Below, piece by piece: positions 5,896 through 14,997 of a stretch of DNA of 31,933 nucleotides (within the stretch, counting starts at the first letter, position 1; every line of letters starts with the position of its first letter). A program made the position numbers and the translations under genes. The notes beneath the pieces were generated by a model. The model was not told where the DNA came from and did no database searches. It was given only the letters and a program-made list of their open reading frames with translations. The stretch spans positions 1 through 31,933 of the forward strand of contig JANXDJ010000010.1 in NCBI GenBank assembly GCA_025059545.1. Reading direction: 5' to 3'. This DNA is from Archaeoglobaceae archaeon (lineage in GTDB: Archaea > Halobacteriota > Archaeoglobi > Archaeoglobales > Archaeoglobaceae).

Positions 5896-7716
5896 ATGAG
5901 AGGGATAACTGTATTTGTAGTCTTGATAATCGTGCTGAGCACATCTATGGTATTTTGGTATATCCAACAGGAAAAATTACCTACAGAAACTCAAAAAGAG
6001 CAAATCAAGAGCTTCTCATCACCAGAAGACTTCAGAGACTACATCAGTAGGTCAGGAACTTATTATTGGGTAGGACTCGATAGAATGGTTTCAATTGGTG
6101 TTAGATCTCCAACTCCACAAATTGCGGTTGTAGAGAAAGGTGTTGAAGTTGAAAGGATCTCGCAGACGAATGTTCAAGTTCTCGGGATTGATGAGCCTGA
6201 CATTGTGAAGACTGATGGTAAGAACATCTACATCTCAAGATTTCAGCGAGTTCCAACTTTCATGGAAAAAATAGTGCCACCTTATCCTTATGAACCAAGG
6301 ACAGTAGTTGTAAAGGCTTTTCCACCAACTGAGATTGAAAAAATAAGGGACTTGAACGTAAGCGGTGATATGCTGCTCTACGAAAAAATACTGCTCTTTT
6401 TGGGTGGAGATAAGCTGAGAGCTTTCAGCACTGAGAACTTCAGCAAGAAATATGAGATCGAGATGAATGGCTCTATTGTAACTGCAAGGCTTTATGAAGG
6501 GAAGTTATACCTGATACTATCCCAATATTCGGAAATATGCCCTATTGTTCCCCTGAGCGTAAACGGAGTTGAACACGTAATTGAATGTAACGGAATATAC
6601 CATCCAACAAAGCCTTTGCCAGTGGAAAGTATATATACGGTTGTTAGGATTGATGCAATCAGCGGAAAGGTTGAGGATAGCATATCCTTTGTCGGGAACT
6701 ATAATTCAGTTGTATACATGTCTAAAAACGCAGTTTACGTCGCTTATTACTCTCCTCCAGATTACTCTGAAGTCATGCTAAAATTCGTTTCAGAGAACTT
6801 GGATCTTTTCCCGAATTGGTTCAGAGAGAAGCTTCAAAAACTGGTTAGCTACGATTTGAGCGATCAGGCGAAGCAAGTTGAGATCTGGGATCTGATTAGA
6901 AAGTTAACGATTACAATGAAGCCTGAAGAAAGGCTTGTTTTTGAAAATGAGTTCAACAACAGATACAATGAGTTCATGGAAAAATATGCGAGAGAGATCG
7001 AGAAGACCACAATATGGAAGATCTCTCTGGAAATGGAGATCGTTGCGAGTGGTGAAATCCCCGGAAGGCTTTTGAATCAGTTTTCGATGGATGAATATTC
7101 TGGCTATTTAAGAACAGCTGTAACAGTTGGCAATGAGAACGATCTATACGTTTTAGATCCTGAAATGAAGATCCTTGGATCTATAAAGGGCTTTGGTGAG
7201 ACCGAAAGAATTTATGCAGTTCGTTTCATTGCAGACAGGGGATACATAGTTACATTCCGCCAGATAGATCCTTTCTTCGTTGTCGATCTTTCAGATCCTA
7301 AAAATCCGAGAATGGCTGGCGAGCTTAAGATTCCGGGTTACTCGTCATATCTACACCCCTTAAAGGAGAACCTAATTTTAGGTGTTGGAATGGAAGACGG
7401 AAATGTTAAGCTTTCACTCTTCGATGTAAGTAACCCCTCGAATCCAATTGAGGTGGACAAATATCTGCTTAAGGAATACTGGAGCGAAGTGATGAACAAC
7501 CACAGGGCGTTTCTTGCAGATGAAAAGCATGAGATCTTCTTCATTCCAGCAAGTTCAGGCTATATTTTCTCATACAAAGATGGACTTAAGCTGATCAAAG
7601 CTACTGAGACAGGATTCAGAGCGGTATTTATAAACGATTACTTCTACATCATAGGCTCTAAGATCGTAGTTTTTGATGAAAACAGTTGGGAAAAAGTTGC
7701 AGAGCTCGAGCTTTAA
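5896..7716 (+). CDS. Membrane-anchored beta-propeller domain protein (PF09826-like)
   Basis: Residues 4-22 (ITVFVVLIIVLSTSMVFWY) form a signal anchor or uncleaved signal peptide, and the remaining ~580 residues are predicted outside the cell. The segment NVQVLGIDEPDIVKTDGKNI (about 94-113) is the hallmark opening of the secreted beta-propeller family. Later blades show repeats such as DLYVLDPEMKILGSIKGFGE, YAVRFIADRGYIVTFRQIDP and FFVVDLSDPKNPRMAGELKI. A charged helical segment (about 300-370, including KPEERLVFENEFNNRYNEF) interrupts the blades. Function is unknown; a binding or scaffold role at the cell surface is typical inference. It is preceded by its own promoter, so it is probably a separate unit from trmY. 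Confidence 0.8.
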   Translation: MRGITVFVVLIIVLSTSMVFWYIQQEKLPTETQKEQIKSFSSPEDFRDYISRSGTYYWVGLDRMVSIGVRSPTPQIAVVEKGVEVERISQTNVQVLGIDEPDIVKTDGKNIYISRFQRVPTFMEKIVPPYPYEPRTVVVKAFPPTEIEKIRDLNVSGDMLLYEKILLFLGGDKLRAFSTENFSKKYEIEMNGSIVTARLYEGKLYLILSQYSEICPIVPLSVNGVEHVIECNGIYHPTKPLPVESIYTVVRIDAISGKVEDSISFVGNYNSVVYMSKNAVYVAYYSPPDYSEVMLKFVSENLDLFPNWFREKLQKLVSYDLSDQAKQVEIWDLIRKLTITMKPEERLVFENEFNNRYNEFMEKYAREIEKTTIWKISLEMEIVASGEIPGRLLNQFSMDEYSGYLRTAVTVGNENDLYVLDPEMKILGSIKGFGETERIYAVRFIADRGYIVTFRQIDPFFVVDLSDPKNPRMAGELKIPGYSSYLHPLKENLILGVGMEDGNVKLSLFDVSNPSNPIEVDKYLLKEYWSEVMNNHRAFLADEKHEIFFIPASSGYIFSYKDGLKLIKATETGFRAVFINDYFYIIGSKIVVFDENSWEKVAELEL

Positions 7717-7725
7717 TTTTTAAAA

Positions 7726-7734
7726 TTTTTATAA
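7726..7734 (+). promoter_or_regulatory. TATA box for the EamA gene
   Basis: TTTTTATAA lies 21-29 nt upstream of ATG 7755, and no ribosome site is seen. This spacing supports the shorter start over the open upstream extension. Confidence 0.45.
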
Positions 7735-7754
7735 CCTCACTTCTACCTACTTTC

Positions 7755-8174
7755 ATGATAGGTGAGATCTTTGCAGTGCTCTCTGCTGTGCTATGGGGAA
7801 TTGCACCGATCCTCGACAGATACGCTCTATCAACAGGAGTCTCGGTTTACACCGCTTTAGCTGTAAGAGCTTTTGGAGCCCTCTTTGCGATGCCCTTCAT
7901 AGTAATTCTACTTAGAGACACAAATTTGACGATCAGAATTGATGCTCTTGCCTCTTTATTGATTGCTGGAGCAATTGGTGGCGCTATTGCGATGATCTTT
8001 TACTACAGAGCTCTTGAAACAATTGGAGCAAGCAGAACTGTGCCGATAACAGCGATTTATCCGATGTTTACCGCTTTGTTCTCCCTAATTCTCCTCTCAG
8101 AGTCGATAACCGCGAAAACCTTGTTAGGGATAGTGTTTATAGTCATTGGAGTAATACTCGTTAGCGAGGTGTGA
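7755..8174 (+). CDS. EamA/DMT-family transporter, single-domain (half-size)
   Basis: The 139-residue product has five hydrophobic helices and the features of one EamA unit: start IGEIFAVLSAVLWGIAPILD, middle GAIGGAIAMIFYYRALETIG, and the typical end SRTVPITAIYPMFTALFSLI followed by LLSESITAKTLLGIVFIVIG. Full-size drug/metabolite transporters have two such units, so this one presumably works as a dimer. Substrate is unknown. The frame is open upstream to 7686, but that region overlaps the beta-propeller gene, and the TATA box lies at 7726-7734, so ATG 7755 is preferred. It ends one base before the HypE-like gene and is likely co-transcribed with it. Confidence 0.82.
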   Translation: MIGEIFAVLSAVLWGIAPILDRYALSTGVSVYTALAVRAFGALFAMPFIVILLRDTNLTIRIDALASLLIAGAIGGAIAMIFYYRALETIGASRTVPITAIYPMFTALFSLILLSESITAKTLLGIVFIVIGVILVSEV

Positions 8175-8175
8175 T

Positions 8176-9489
8176 ATGGATCTCGAAGGCTATACAAGAA
8201 AGCTTCTGCAGTCCCAGAGTGAAGATATAGTGGAGAAAAAGCTTGTCGAGAGAATTTGTGAGATAAAGGGTTGGAGCAAAGAAAAGGCTGAACGATGGGC
8301 TAAAGCGGTTATCGTTGAAGTTAAAAATGCATATTCAAAAACAAATCCAATTCTGGATTATTATCGAACTGGGGTTACAATGGGCGCCTTTGGAGTCGGT
8401 TCTCGCGGTAAAGGCGACTTTTATGTTCACTCTAAGATCGGTGAAATGAGCAATGTAAAAGCTGTGTTGTCTCCAAAGGACTTGGATGATGCTGGAGTCG
8501 TTGAGAAAAAGGGTTTATTCATAGTTGTCGCAGTCGATGGCATTCATTCGCGACTTAGCGAGTTTCCATTCATTGCGGGCTTTCATGTAACGAGAGCTTC
8601 AATGAGAGACGTCTATGTTAAAGGGGCTGAGCCAGTTGCTGTTTTTTCTGATATCCACATTGCTGATGATGGCGATGTTAGCAAGATCTTCGATCACATC
8701 GCTGGCATCGCAACCGTTTGCGAAGCAACTCAAGTGCCACTTGTGAGTGGAAGCACCCTTCGAATTGGCGGTGACATGGTAATCGGCGAGAGGATGACTG
8801 GTTGTGTAGGCTGTGTCGGAGTTGCAGAGCACATAACGCCGAGAAAGAACGCTAAGGAGGGTGACTTCATTCTACTAACCGAAGGAGCAGGTGGTGGGAC
8901 GATTGCTACAACTGCAATTTACTATCAGATGCACGAAGTGGTTGATGAAACGATCAATCTCGATTTTATAAAAGCGGTGAGGGCAATTTTTTCCGCTCGA
9001 ATTCTGTCGGAGATTCATTCGATGAGTGATGTCACAAATGGTGGGATCAGGGGTGATGCAGAGGAGATCTCAAAGGTTTCAAGAAAAGCCTTGGTTTTTG
9101 AATATGAGAAACTAAGGAAATGCGTAAATCCGAGAGTGCTTAAGATGCTTGATGAACTACATATAGACTTTATGGGAGTCTCAACAGACTCGCTAATGAT
9201 TATCTGCCCTGAAAGCACTGCTGAGGAGGTTAAAAAAGCTGTTAGATCTGCAGGGGTAAAAATAGAGGAGGTAGGCTGGGTTGAAAAAGGAGAGGGTGCT
9301 TTTTTAATTGAAAATGGACAGAAAAAGCCGATAAAGACAAGATTTAGAGAATCCGCATATACACCTCTTAAGAAGGTTGTCGGCGAAGAGACTCCTGCGG
9401 ATTTTGAAGAGATGCGGAGCAAAATAGACTTAGCTGTTCAGAAGGCAATAGATAAAAAGAAAAAAGTTCTCGAAAGGTTAAGATTCTGA
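8176..9489 (+). CDS. AIR-synthase-related protein (PurM/HypE/SelD superfamily)
   Basis: The 437-residue protein belongs to the ATP-binding AIRS superfamily (PurM, ThiL, SelD, HypE). Residues 1-60 are an extra helical N-terminal region. The AIRS N-domain follows with GVTMGAFGVGSRGKGDFYVH (about 66-85), DLDDAGVV, VAVDGIHSRL (about 118-127) and VYVKGAEPVAVFSDIHIADD. The C-domain shows LLTEGAGGGTI and HSMSDVTNGGIRGDAEEI (about 281-298), the glycine-rich turn typical of HypE-like members. A CVGCVG pair occurs near residue 212. Archaeal relatives are often annotated as hydrogenase maturation factors, but no hyp or hydrogenase genes are nearby, so the substrate is open. GCGAGGTG just before ATG 8176 is a ribosome site. 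Confidence 0.8.
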   Translation: MDLEGYTRKLLQSQSEDIVEKKLVERICEIKGWSKEKAERWAKAVIVEVKNAYSKTNPILDYYRTGVTMGAFGVGSRGKGDFYVHSKIGEMSNVKAVLSPKDLDDAGVVEKKGLFIVVAVDGIHSRLSEFPFIAGFHVTRASMRDVYVKGAEPVAVFSDIHIADDGDVSKIFDHIAGIATVCEATQVPLVSGSTLRIGGDMVIGERMTGCVGCVGVAEHITPRKNAKEGDFILLTEGAGGGTIATTAIYYQMHEVVDETINLDFIKAVRAIFSARILSEIHSMSDVTNGGIRGDAEEISKVSRKALVFEYEKLRKCVNPRVLKMLDELHIDFMGVSTDSLMIICPESTAEEVKKAVRSAGVKIEEVGWVEKGEGAFLIENGQKKPIKTRFRESAYTPLKKVVGEETPADFEEMRSKIDLAVQKAIDKKKKVLERLRF

Positions 9490-9954
9490 GCTGATACTCT
9501 TGTTTATGTTTTCTTCAATTTCAACTAGGATTCGAAGTAGTGTAAAGTATAGGTCGATCAGCCTGTCTTTTCTCCATTCTGCATGCTTTAGTATTGCTTT
9601 ATCAATCTCACTCTGTATTTTTCCTATTCGATGTATCAAAAAAAGCATGTCTTCAGAGCTTTTCTCGAACTCAAGTTCAGAACCTTTTCTTCTTTCATAC
9701 AGCCAAATATGTCTTAAAAACTCATTTATGGTCTCGTAATCTATCTGAAGAAAATCTCTACGAGTTGCAAAGGCTTCTTCGAGCTCGTATCTATTTGGGA
9801 GAACAACATCTTTGAAAATCCCAGAGGCTTCGACGAGACGGGTGAAGAAAATGTAGAAAATTGGGTTGAAGATGTGCCTACCTTTCTTTAAATTCTTAGC
9901 TTTCTCTATAAATTTCTCGTCGAAAATATTTCTAATATCTTCCTCAAATTCCAT
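9478..9954 (-). CDS. Uncharacterised helical protein at the end of the HerA-Mre11-Rad50-NurA operon
   Basis: The product has 158 residues from ATG 9954 (MEFEEDIRNIFDEKF); a TTG three codons upstream (9963) is the alternative start. The sequence is almost entirely helical and charged, with a FNPIFYIFFTRLVEASGIFK stretch and the C-terminal YFTLLRILVEIEENINKSI. No cysteines, nucleotide-binding motifs or nuclease motifs are seen. It lies 30 nt after nurA in the same direction and is the last gene of the repair operon. Its 3' end overlaps the convergent HypE-like gene by 12 nt. It could be a repair accessory protein, inferred from position alone. Confidence 0.7.
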   Translation of the reverse strand: MEFEEDIRNIFDEKFIEKAKNLKKGRHIFNPIFYIFFTRLVEASGIFKDVVLPNRYELEEAFATRRDFLQIDYETINEFLRHIWLYERRKGSELEFEKSSEDMLFLIHRIGKIQSEIDKAILKHAEWRKDRLIDLYFTLLRILVEIEENINKSISSES

Positions 9955-9984
9955 GATTTTCAATCTATAAGTTATATTAAAATT

Positions 9985-11094
9985 TTAGCCCTCTACAACA
10001 TCTCTGCCGCTTCTAAGCATAAAATCGAATCTGCTATCGATTGAAGTGCATAGACTCTCCATAGCTCTTCTCATCTCCATTCTTTTGATCTTTGCATGTC
10101 TGTGAGCATGAATTAATTGTAGGGGATAACCATCAACTTCAAGGCTTTTTAGCTTGCCTATTAGCTCATCATCGATCTTTTGAAGACTTTCAACAAGGTA
10201 AATGTTTCCCGATTCCTCAAATCTGACGAATGTCGAATTTAGGTCTTTGAAAAGATTTTTGAAGTGGTCTTTGAAGTCTCTTACAAACCAAGGAAGAGTT
10301 TTCGTTATTCTCGGCTTAAACGGGAAGTAAGCAGGTTTTTCAGAACCAAACTGTCTAATTGCAGTCAGCTGGAGCACTGCAACGTCGTTTATTTCGTCAT
10401 CAAATTCGTGTGTGTAGAAGCTTTTGGCTATGAACACCGCATTTTTCTCAAGCAGTTTGTTTAGAGCGTGAAGGTATTCTATATATTCGAATAGGATCAT
10501 GAGATCTTCCAGATTTCGTTTTGATTTTCTATATCCTTCTTCCATCTGCAAAAATATCCTCTCTCGGGTTAACAAGTAATTCTTCTTAGCTTTTCCATCC
10601 TTTAGATCCTTCTCAAGGTTCTCAAAATGTCTTTCAAGCACTTCGAGGAAATCCTCAACTAAAACGTCGAGCTCATAATCTTCTCTTAGCTTTGTGGGAT
10701 CATCTGTGTAGGCTGGCGGGCGTATAAATGCTCCTCGAAGAGAACCATCGATTAGAACAATGTCTTCTTCCGCAAAACTCCCTATTCGAAACTCTGAAGT
10801 ATGCATATGGAGCCTTATTCTCTCCTCTATGTTTTTGTGAGGTCTCAGTGTAGTTATCTCACTCATTTCTCGGACTTCTTTTCCAACGCTAACCGCAGAG
10901 ATCGAGTAAAGAACTATTCCAGAAAGTCTTTCAATTCCTCTGCTTCCATCTACTCCGCATGCGGAGCAATCAACTGCGTCAGGCATTTCAATCCATCTAG
11001 CTTCTATTTTGTCCACGATCTCTTCAGCTTTTTCGTATAGCTCCGATAGATCTTTCGAGATCTTTTCAAGGATCTCATCACTGAGAAGCCACAA
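9985..11094 (-). CDS. nurA: NurA 5'-3' nuclease
   Basis: NurA is the single- and double-strand 5'-3' nuclease that works inside the HerA ring to resect DNA ends. Conserved metal-binding motifs are visible: ACGVDGSRG (Asp about 49) and IVLIDGSLRGAF (Asp about 116). The C-terminal region has FVRFEESGNIYLVES and YPLQLIHAHRHAKIKR, where the last conserved acidic/His motif of the family lies. The frame is open to a GTG at 11109. A perfect GGAGGTG at 11101-11107 sits 6 nt before an in-frame TTG at 11094, so TTG (MWLLSDEILEK, 369 residues) is preferred; initiating at 11109 would put the start on the ribosome site. The start lies inside the end of rad50. Confidence 0.88.
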   Translation of the reverse strand: MWLLSDEILEKISKDLSELYEKAEEIVDKIEARWIEMPDAVDCSACGVDGSRGIERLSGIVLYSISAVSVGKEVREMSEITTLRPHKNIEERIRLHMHTSEFRIGSFAEEDIVLIDGSLRGAFIRPPAYTDDPTKLREDYELDVLVEDFLEVLERHFENLEKDLKDGKAKKNYLLTRERIFLQMEEGYRKSKRNLEDLMILFEYIEYLHALNKLLEKNAVFIAKSFYTHEFDDEINDVAVLQLTAIRQFGSEKPAYFPFKPRITKTLPWFVRDFKDHFKNLFKDLNSTFVRFEESGNIYLVESLQKIDDELIGKLKSLEVDGYPLQLIHAHRHAKIKRMEMRRAMESLCTSIDSRFDFMLRSGRDVVEG

Positions 11095-13723
11095 CTGAGA
11101 CACCTCCACGATACTCTACTGCAATAACCTTGTCCGCAGCATCTTTAAGCTCCTCGTCATGCGAGACGATTATTACCTGCGGAATTCTGCGCAGATAGTT
11201 CAAAGTTATGTCTACAAGCTTTCTCCTTCTTTCTTCATCTAAAAATGGTGTTGGTTCATCCATGATCAGCAGTGGGATTCTTCCTTTAGCTTCGAACATC
11301 GATAAAGCCAATCTGAATGCAATGCCAAGAGCAACGAGTTCTCCACCACTCAAAAAACTCGTTTCACGTTCTTCACCTTGGTGAACTACGAAAATTCTCA
11401 ACCTTTCCTTTCCATATTCAAAAACCCTCTTGAGTTTTATCCCCGAATACTTCCCCTCACTGAATTCCTCGAAGATCTCGCTTGCATACTTTTCAACTTC
11501 CTTAAGCGAGACCTCTGCAACGATGTTCTTATAGCTTGCAAATCTCTCCCTTATCTTGTTCAGCTCCGGAATAGCTTTTTCAATCGCCTTAGTCTTTCTC
11601 TCGCTCTCATTGATAACCTTAAGCTGTTTCTCTAAGTATTCTTTATCTAAAAGCAGACTTTCAAGGCTCTTTTTGAGAACGTTTAACTTCTCTTCCAGTC
11701 CCGCAACCTCTTTCGAGAACTCTTTTTCAAGCTTTTCAACCTCAGCATGACGTTTTTCGTCGTATTTGCTCTTAAGATCTGCTAAAAACCTTTTTATATC
11801 TTCCAGCTTATCACTTTTAAGCTTTAGAGTGCCCAAAACCTCTTCAATCTCTCCTTTTAATTCCTTTAGTTTTGTTTCTGCTAAATCAAACTCTTCTTTA
11901 ACTTTTTTCAATCCAATCCATTCTTCATAAGTCGATTTAAGCTTACTTATCTCGTTTTCAAGCTCTTCAATACTTGAAAACCCCCTCTCATTGAGTTGAT
12001 TTAATAATCGCTCTTTTCTTCTTTGAAACTCCGAATAGCTTGTTTTGAGAATTTCGAGCTTCTCAAAAATTGAACTAAATTTTTTAGAAATTTCAAAAGA
12101 TTTTGCTTCGTTCTCCTTCAAAAATTCAATTCTGTTCTTGAGCTTTTCAAATTCATCTCCAAATTTTTTCAGTTTCTCAATTTCAACACCTTTAAGCTCT
12201 TCCGAGATCTTTCTGTGTTCTTCCACAAGCTGTTTGTATTTCAGCACGGAATCCTGCTTCGCAAGTGCTTCTTCGATCTTTTTTCTATCCTCCTTCATCT
12301 TGCTCTCTTTTTCTTCAATTTTCTTAAGTATCTCTCTCACATTGGCAATCTCGGCAGAATATTTCTGCAAAAGCTCTTTTCTATGTTCTTCCGTAAGCTC
12401 TCTACCGCAAATTGGGCAGATTCCACTTGCAAACTTCAACTTTTCTACTATTTCAGACATTCTTTTTTCTTCAGAAATCAGCGAACCTTTCTGGGTGCTT
12501 ATTTTCTCGAACTCCTCTTTTAGTGTTCTGTCAAACTCTCTTGCCTTTTGTATCTTTGTGAATGCATTCTCGATTTTTTCTGGACTGAGATTTTTCTCGG
12601 ACAATGTCTTCTCTATATGAGCCTTTCTTTCGATTTTCAATCTGATCTTCTGCCATTTTTCTGCTTCAACTTCTATAGACTTCATCTTGATTTCTATCTC
12701 AGAAATTTCGCCTTTAATCCGCTCAAGATTCTGCTTCTCCTCCTCGCACCTCTTTAGTTCTGCAGACAAGCGTTCTTTTTCTATCTCCAAGTTATTCAAA
12801 TTTGATTCAACTTCCTTAATAGCTCTTAAGAAGCTTTTTTGGAATTCAGATAGTTCTGAATACTTATTTGCATCCTTCTCAATGCTTTCGAGCTTTTTTA
12901 AGCTCTCTCTTAGAGACGCACTCTTCTGTTCTGTCTCATTCTTCTGTCTGGTTAAAACGTCTGTTTTATCTCTCAGACCAGTTATTTCTCCTTCTAATTT
13001 TAGAATCTCTGTGTTCAACCTGCTAATCCACTCTTTTAACTCGTCTAACGCCTTTTTCTCCGTAGAAATCTTCGCAATCAACTCTATGAGCTCCTTCAAC
13101 CTGTTCTCGCTCTTCGAGATCTCACTATTTATTCCATCGATCTCCGAATTCTTCTCCTTCAGCCTATTTTCGCAGTCCTCTTTTTGTTTGGCTACCTCTA
13201 AATAGCGTTTCATTTCGTTCTCGAGCTCTTTTATAACTGTTCCGAGGTTTTTCCAAGCATTCTCGTAATCCTCGATTCTCGTGATCTTTCTTATGATCTT
13301 CTCTCTCCCGCTCTCATCCGAAATTATCGTTTCGATCTCTCCTTGTCGGACGTAAACAGCTCCAGTGAATATGTGAAATGGAGAAACGTTTCTCTCGACC
13401 CACTCGTTTATCTTCTGATCTCCCTCTATTTTTAAGTCCCCATGTAGCTCGGAATTTCCCCCACTCCTTCTTATGATCTGATAACTTTTGTTTCCAAGCT
13501 CAAAGAAGATCTCTATTGAATACTCATCCGCACCTACCTGAAGCAATTCAGACTTTCTTGCATACCCTTGACGAACGCCATATAGTGCTACGAGGATAGC
13601 TTCGAGAATAGAGCTTTTTCCAGCCCCATTTCTTCCAGCAATTAGGTTTATCCCTTTTTCAAAGCTAATTTTCGTGTTTCTATGTGATTTAAAGTTTTTT
13701 AAGACGATCTCCTTTATGATCAT
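11078..13723 (-). CDS. rad50: DNA double-strand break repair ATPase Rad50
   Basis: Rad50 is an SMC-like ATPase that, with Mre11, tethers and processes DNA ends. The 881 residues show Walker A GRNGAGKSS (30-38), two long coiled-coil arms (about 150-430 and 445-730) meeting at a zinc hook CPIC (Cys about 434 and 437, in FASGICPICGRELTEEH), the ABC signature FLSGGELVALG (about 786-796), Walker B LLIMDEPTPFLDEE (about 816-829) and the switch His in VIIVSHDEEL. Length is typical for archaeal Rad50. Its ATG overlaps the mre11 stop (ATGA at 13720-13723), and its end overlaps the start of nurA, consistent with stoichiometric co-translation. Confidence 0.97.
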   Translation of the reverse strand: MIIKEIVLKNFKSHRNTKISFEKGINLIAGRNGAGKSSILEAILVALYGVRQGYARKSELLQVGADEYSIEIFFELGNKSYQIIRRSGGNSELHGDLKIEGDQKINEWVERNVSPFHIFTGAVYVRQGEIETIISDESGREKIIRKITRIEDYENAWKNLGTVIKELENEMKRYLEVAKQKEDCENRLKEKNSEIDGINSEISKSENRLKELIELIAKISTEKKALDELKEWISRLNTEILKLEGEITGLRDKTDVLTRQKNETEQKSASLRESLKKLESIEKDANKYSELSEFQKSFLRAIKEVESNLNNLEIEKERLSAELKRCEEEKQNLERIKGEISEIEIKMKSIEVEAEKWQKIRLKIERKAHIEKTLSEKNLSPEKIENAFTKIQKAREFDRTLKEEFEKISTQKGSLISEEKRMSEIVEKLKFASGICPICGRELTEEHRKELLQKYSAEIANVREILKKIEEKESKMKEDRKKIEEALAKQDSVLKYKQLVEEHRKISEELKGVEIEKLKKFGDEFEKLKNRIEFLKENEAKSFEISKKFSSIFEKLEILKTSYSEFQRRKERLLNQLNERGFSSIEELENEISKLKSTYEEWIGLKKVKEEFDLAETKLKELKGEIEEVLGTLKLKSDKLEDIKRFLADLKSKYDEKRHAEVEKLEKEFSKEVAGLEEKLNVLKKSLESLLLDKEYLEKQLKVINESERKTKAIEKAIPELNKIRERFASYKNIVAEVSLKEVEKYASEIFEEFSEGKYSGIKLKRVFEYGKERLRIFVVHQGEERETSFLSGGELVALGIAFRLALSMFEAKGRIPLLIMDEPTPFLDEERRRKLVDITLNYLRRIPQVIIVSHDEELKDAADKVIAVEYRGGVSVVASQ
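11101..11107 (-). promoter_or_regulatory. Ribosome binding site that decides the NurA start
   Basis: GGAGGTG on the minus strand is fully complementary to the archaeal 16S rRNA tail (CACCTCC). It lies 6 nt before TTG 11094 and within the last codons of rad50, supporting translational coupling. Confidence 0.55.
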
Positions 13724-14997
13724 ACGAAGTCGAGCAGAGTTTTGAATTTCCTATCTTTTCTTTCCTCAAACCTTTTTTCAGGGGTTATTTTTAAGTCTTC
13801 TTTTCTACTTTCTTCTTTTATCTCTTTTCTATCTTCAATTTCAACCTTAGCTGTTTTTGTCTGGTCTGTTAAGCCATAATACTCCCTAAGGAGTTCAATT
13901 GCAGATCTTAAGCTTAATTCGTCATCTTCTTTTAAAATTTCGAGTAATTTTAGTTCAAAATCAGTAAAAAATTCTCTTTCAGGTTTTGCTTCTGGAATTT
14001 CTCCAAGATCTTTCCTTTTGAAGCTGATCTCAGCATATCTCACCCTTTTTAAAGCAATTTCATTTAGCTTCCTTGGATCTACATTTTCTCCACACAAAAG
14101 CTTTGCAATTAAAATTCCGCTTTTTTTAACAACTTCGAGAGCGGACAAGAACTTATTTTCAACTCCATCCTTTTTTTCATCCTCAATTGAAATGTTGTAA
14201 AGATCTCTCGTCTCAATAGCAACGAATCTCGGTTTAAAGTCTTCAACTATGTAAAATCCCTTTTTGTCTCCCTCTCTAATATCGAGTTTTTCACCATAAC
14301 TTATGAAATGCGAAGCCTCTCTTGCATCGTATCTCTCTATCGAGCCGGGATATGCTAAGAACGCATTGCCAATTTTTAAGTCTCTCCTTAGATGTATATG
14401 CCCCATTGCATAGTATTTTGCTTCAGGTAGTTGCTCGATGGTTAGATCCCAAGCTATGTTCATGTCGATGTCCACCGCTTCTTTTACTGTCTGGTGGAGA
14501 ACGAGTATCGCATCTCTATCGGATTTTAGATAGGGAAGAACTTTTTCTATCTGCCACTTCGTTCTGTGCCTATCTCCGATTATTTCAATATCTTTGAAAA
14601 CTCCTTTTGTCATGTAAATGTTATCCAAACGCACACTTGTGATAAAATCGTTCTCAATCCTATCTTTTCTCAGTCCAAGCACGTTTAAAAGCTCAAGACT
14701 CTCGAGGAGATGGTATGCGGACATCTCCCTTATGCTCTTGTCATGATTTCCTTCGACTGCAAAAACCGGAATGTTGCGGGATTTGAATATTTTGAGCACT
14801 TCAATGGCGTCGTTAAGAGTTTTTGGACTTGGAACGCTTCTGTGAAACAAGTCGCCAGCTATTATCACAAAGTCAACCCCCTCTAATAATGCAAGTTCTG
14901 CGGATCTCTTGAATGCTGAAGCGAAGTCTTCTGCTCTCCAACTCTGGTTATATTGCTCATAACCTAAATGCAGATCAGCAAGGTGGGCAAATTTCAT
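13720..14997 (-). CDS. mre11: DNA double-strand break repair nuclease Mre11
   Basis: This Mn-dependent calcineurin-like phosphoesterase has 3'-5' exonuclease and endonuclease activity in the Mre11-Rad50 complex. All five metal motifs are present: DLHLG (D8, H10), AGDLFH (D49), EGNHD (N84, H85), VLHQT (H168) and MGHIHLR (H200, H202). A capping domain follows to about residue 330. The last ~90 residues are charged and lysine/glutamate-rich (TPEKRFEERKDRKFKTLLDF at the end), probably the Rad50-binding tail. The 425-residue length is normal. Start ATG 14997 overlaps the HerA stop as ATGA, and the stop overlaps the rad50 start the same way. Confidence 0.97.
   Translation of the reverse strand: MKFAHLADLHLGYEQYNQSWRAEDFASAFKRSAELALLEGVDFVIIAGDLFHRSVPSPKTLNDAIEVLKIFKSRNIPVFAVEGNHDKSIREMSAYHLLESLELLNVLGLRKDRIENDFITSVRLDNIYMTKGVFKDIEIIGDRHRTKWQIEKVLPYLKSDRDAILVLHQTVKEAVDIDMNIAWDLTIEQLPEAKYYAMGHIHLRRDLKIGNAFLAYPGSIERYDAREASHFISYGEKLDIREGDKKGFYIVEDFKPRFVAIETRDLYNISIEDEKKDGVENKFLSALEVVKKSGILIAKLLCGENVDPRKLNEIALKRVRYAEISFKRKDLGEIPEAKPEREFFTDFELKLLEILKEDDELSLRSAIELLREYYGLTDQTKTAKVEIEDRKEIKEESRKEDLKITPEKRFEERKDRKFKTLLDFV

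Noticed and set aside
7686..7754. Upstream extension of the EamA gene
   Set aside because: It overlaps the beta-propeller C-terminus and places the TATA box inside the coding part; the EamA helix begins right at ATG 7755.
12045..12620. 191-residue plus-strand frame opposite rad50
   Set aside because: Ser/Phe-rich translation is the usual antisense shadow of Lys/Glu-rich coiled-coil codons; no promoter or ribosome site.
13720..13860. Frameshift at the end of mre11
   Set aside because: The charged low-complexity tail is typical of archaeal Mre11 C-termini and ends in a clean ATGA overlap with rad50.
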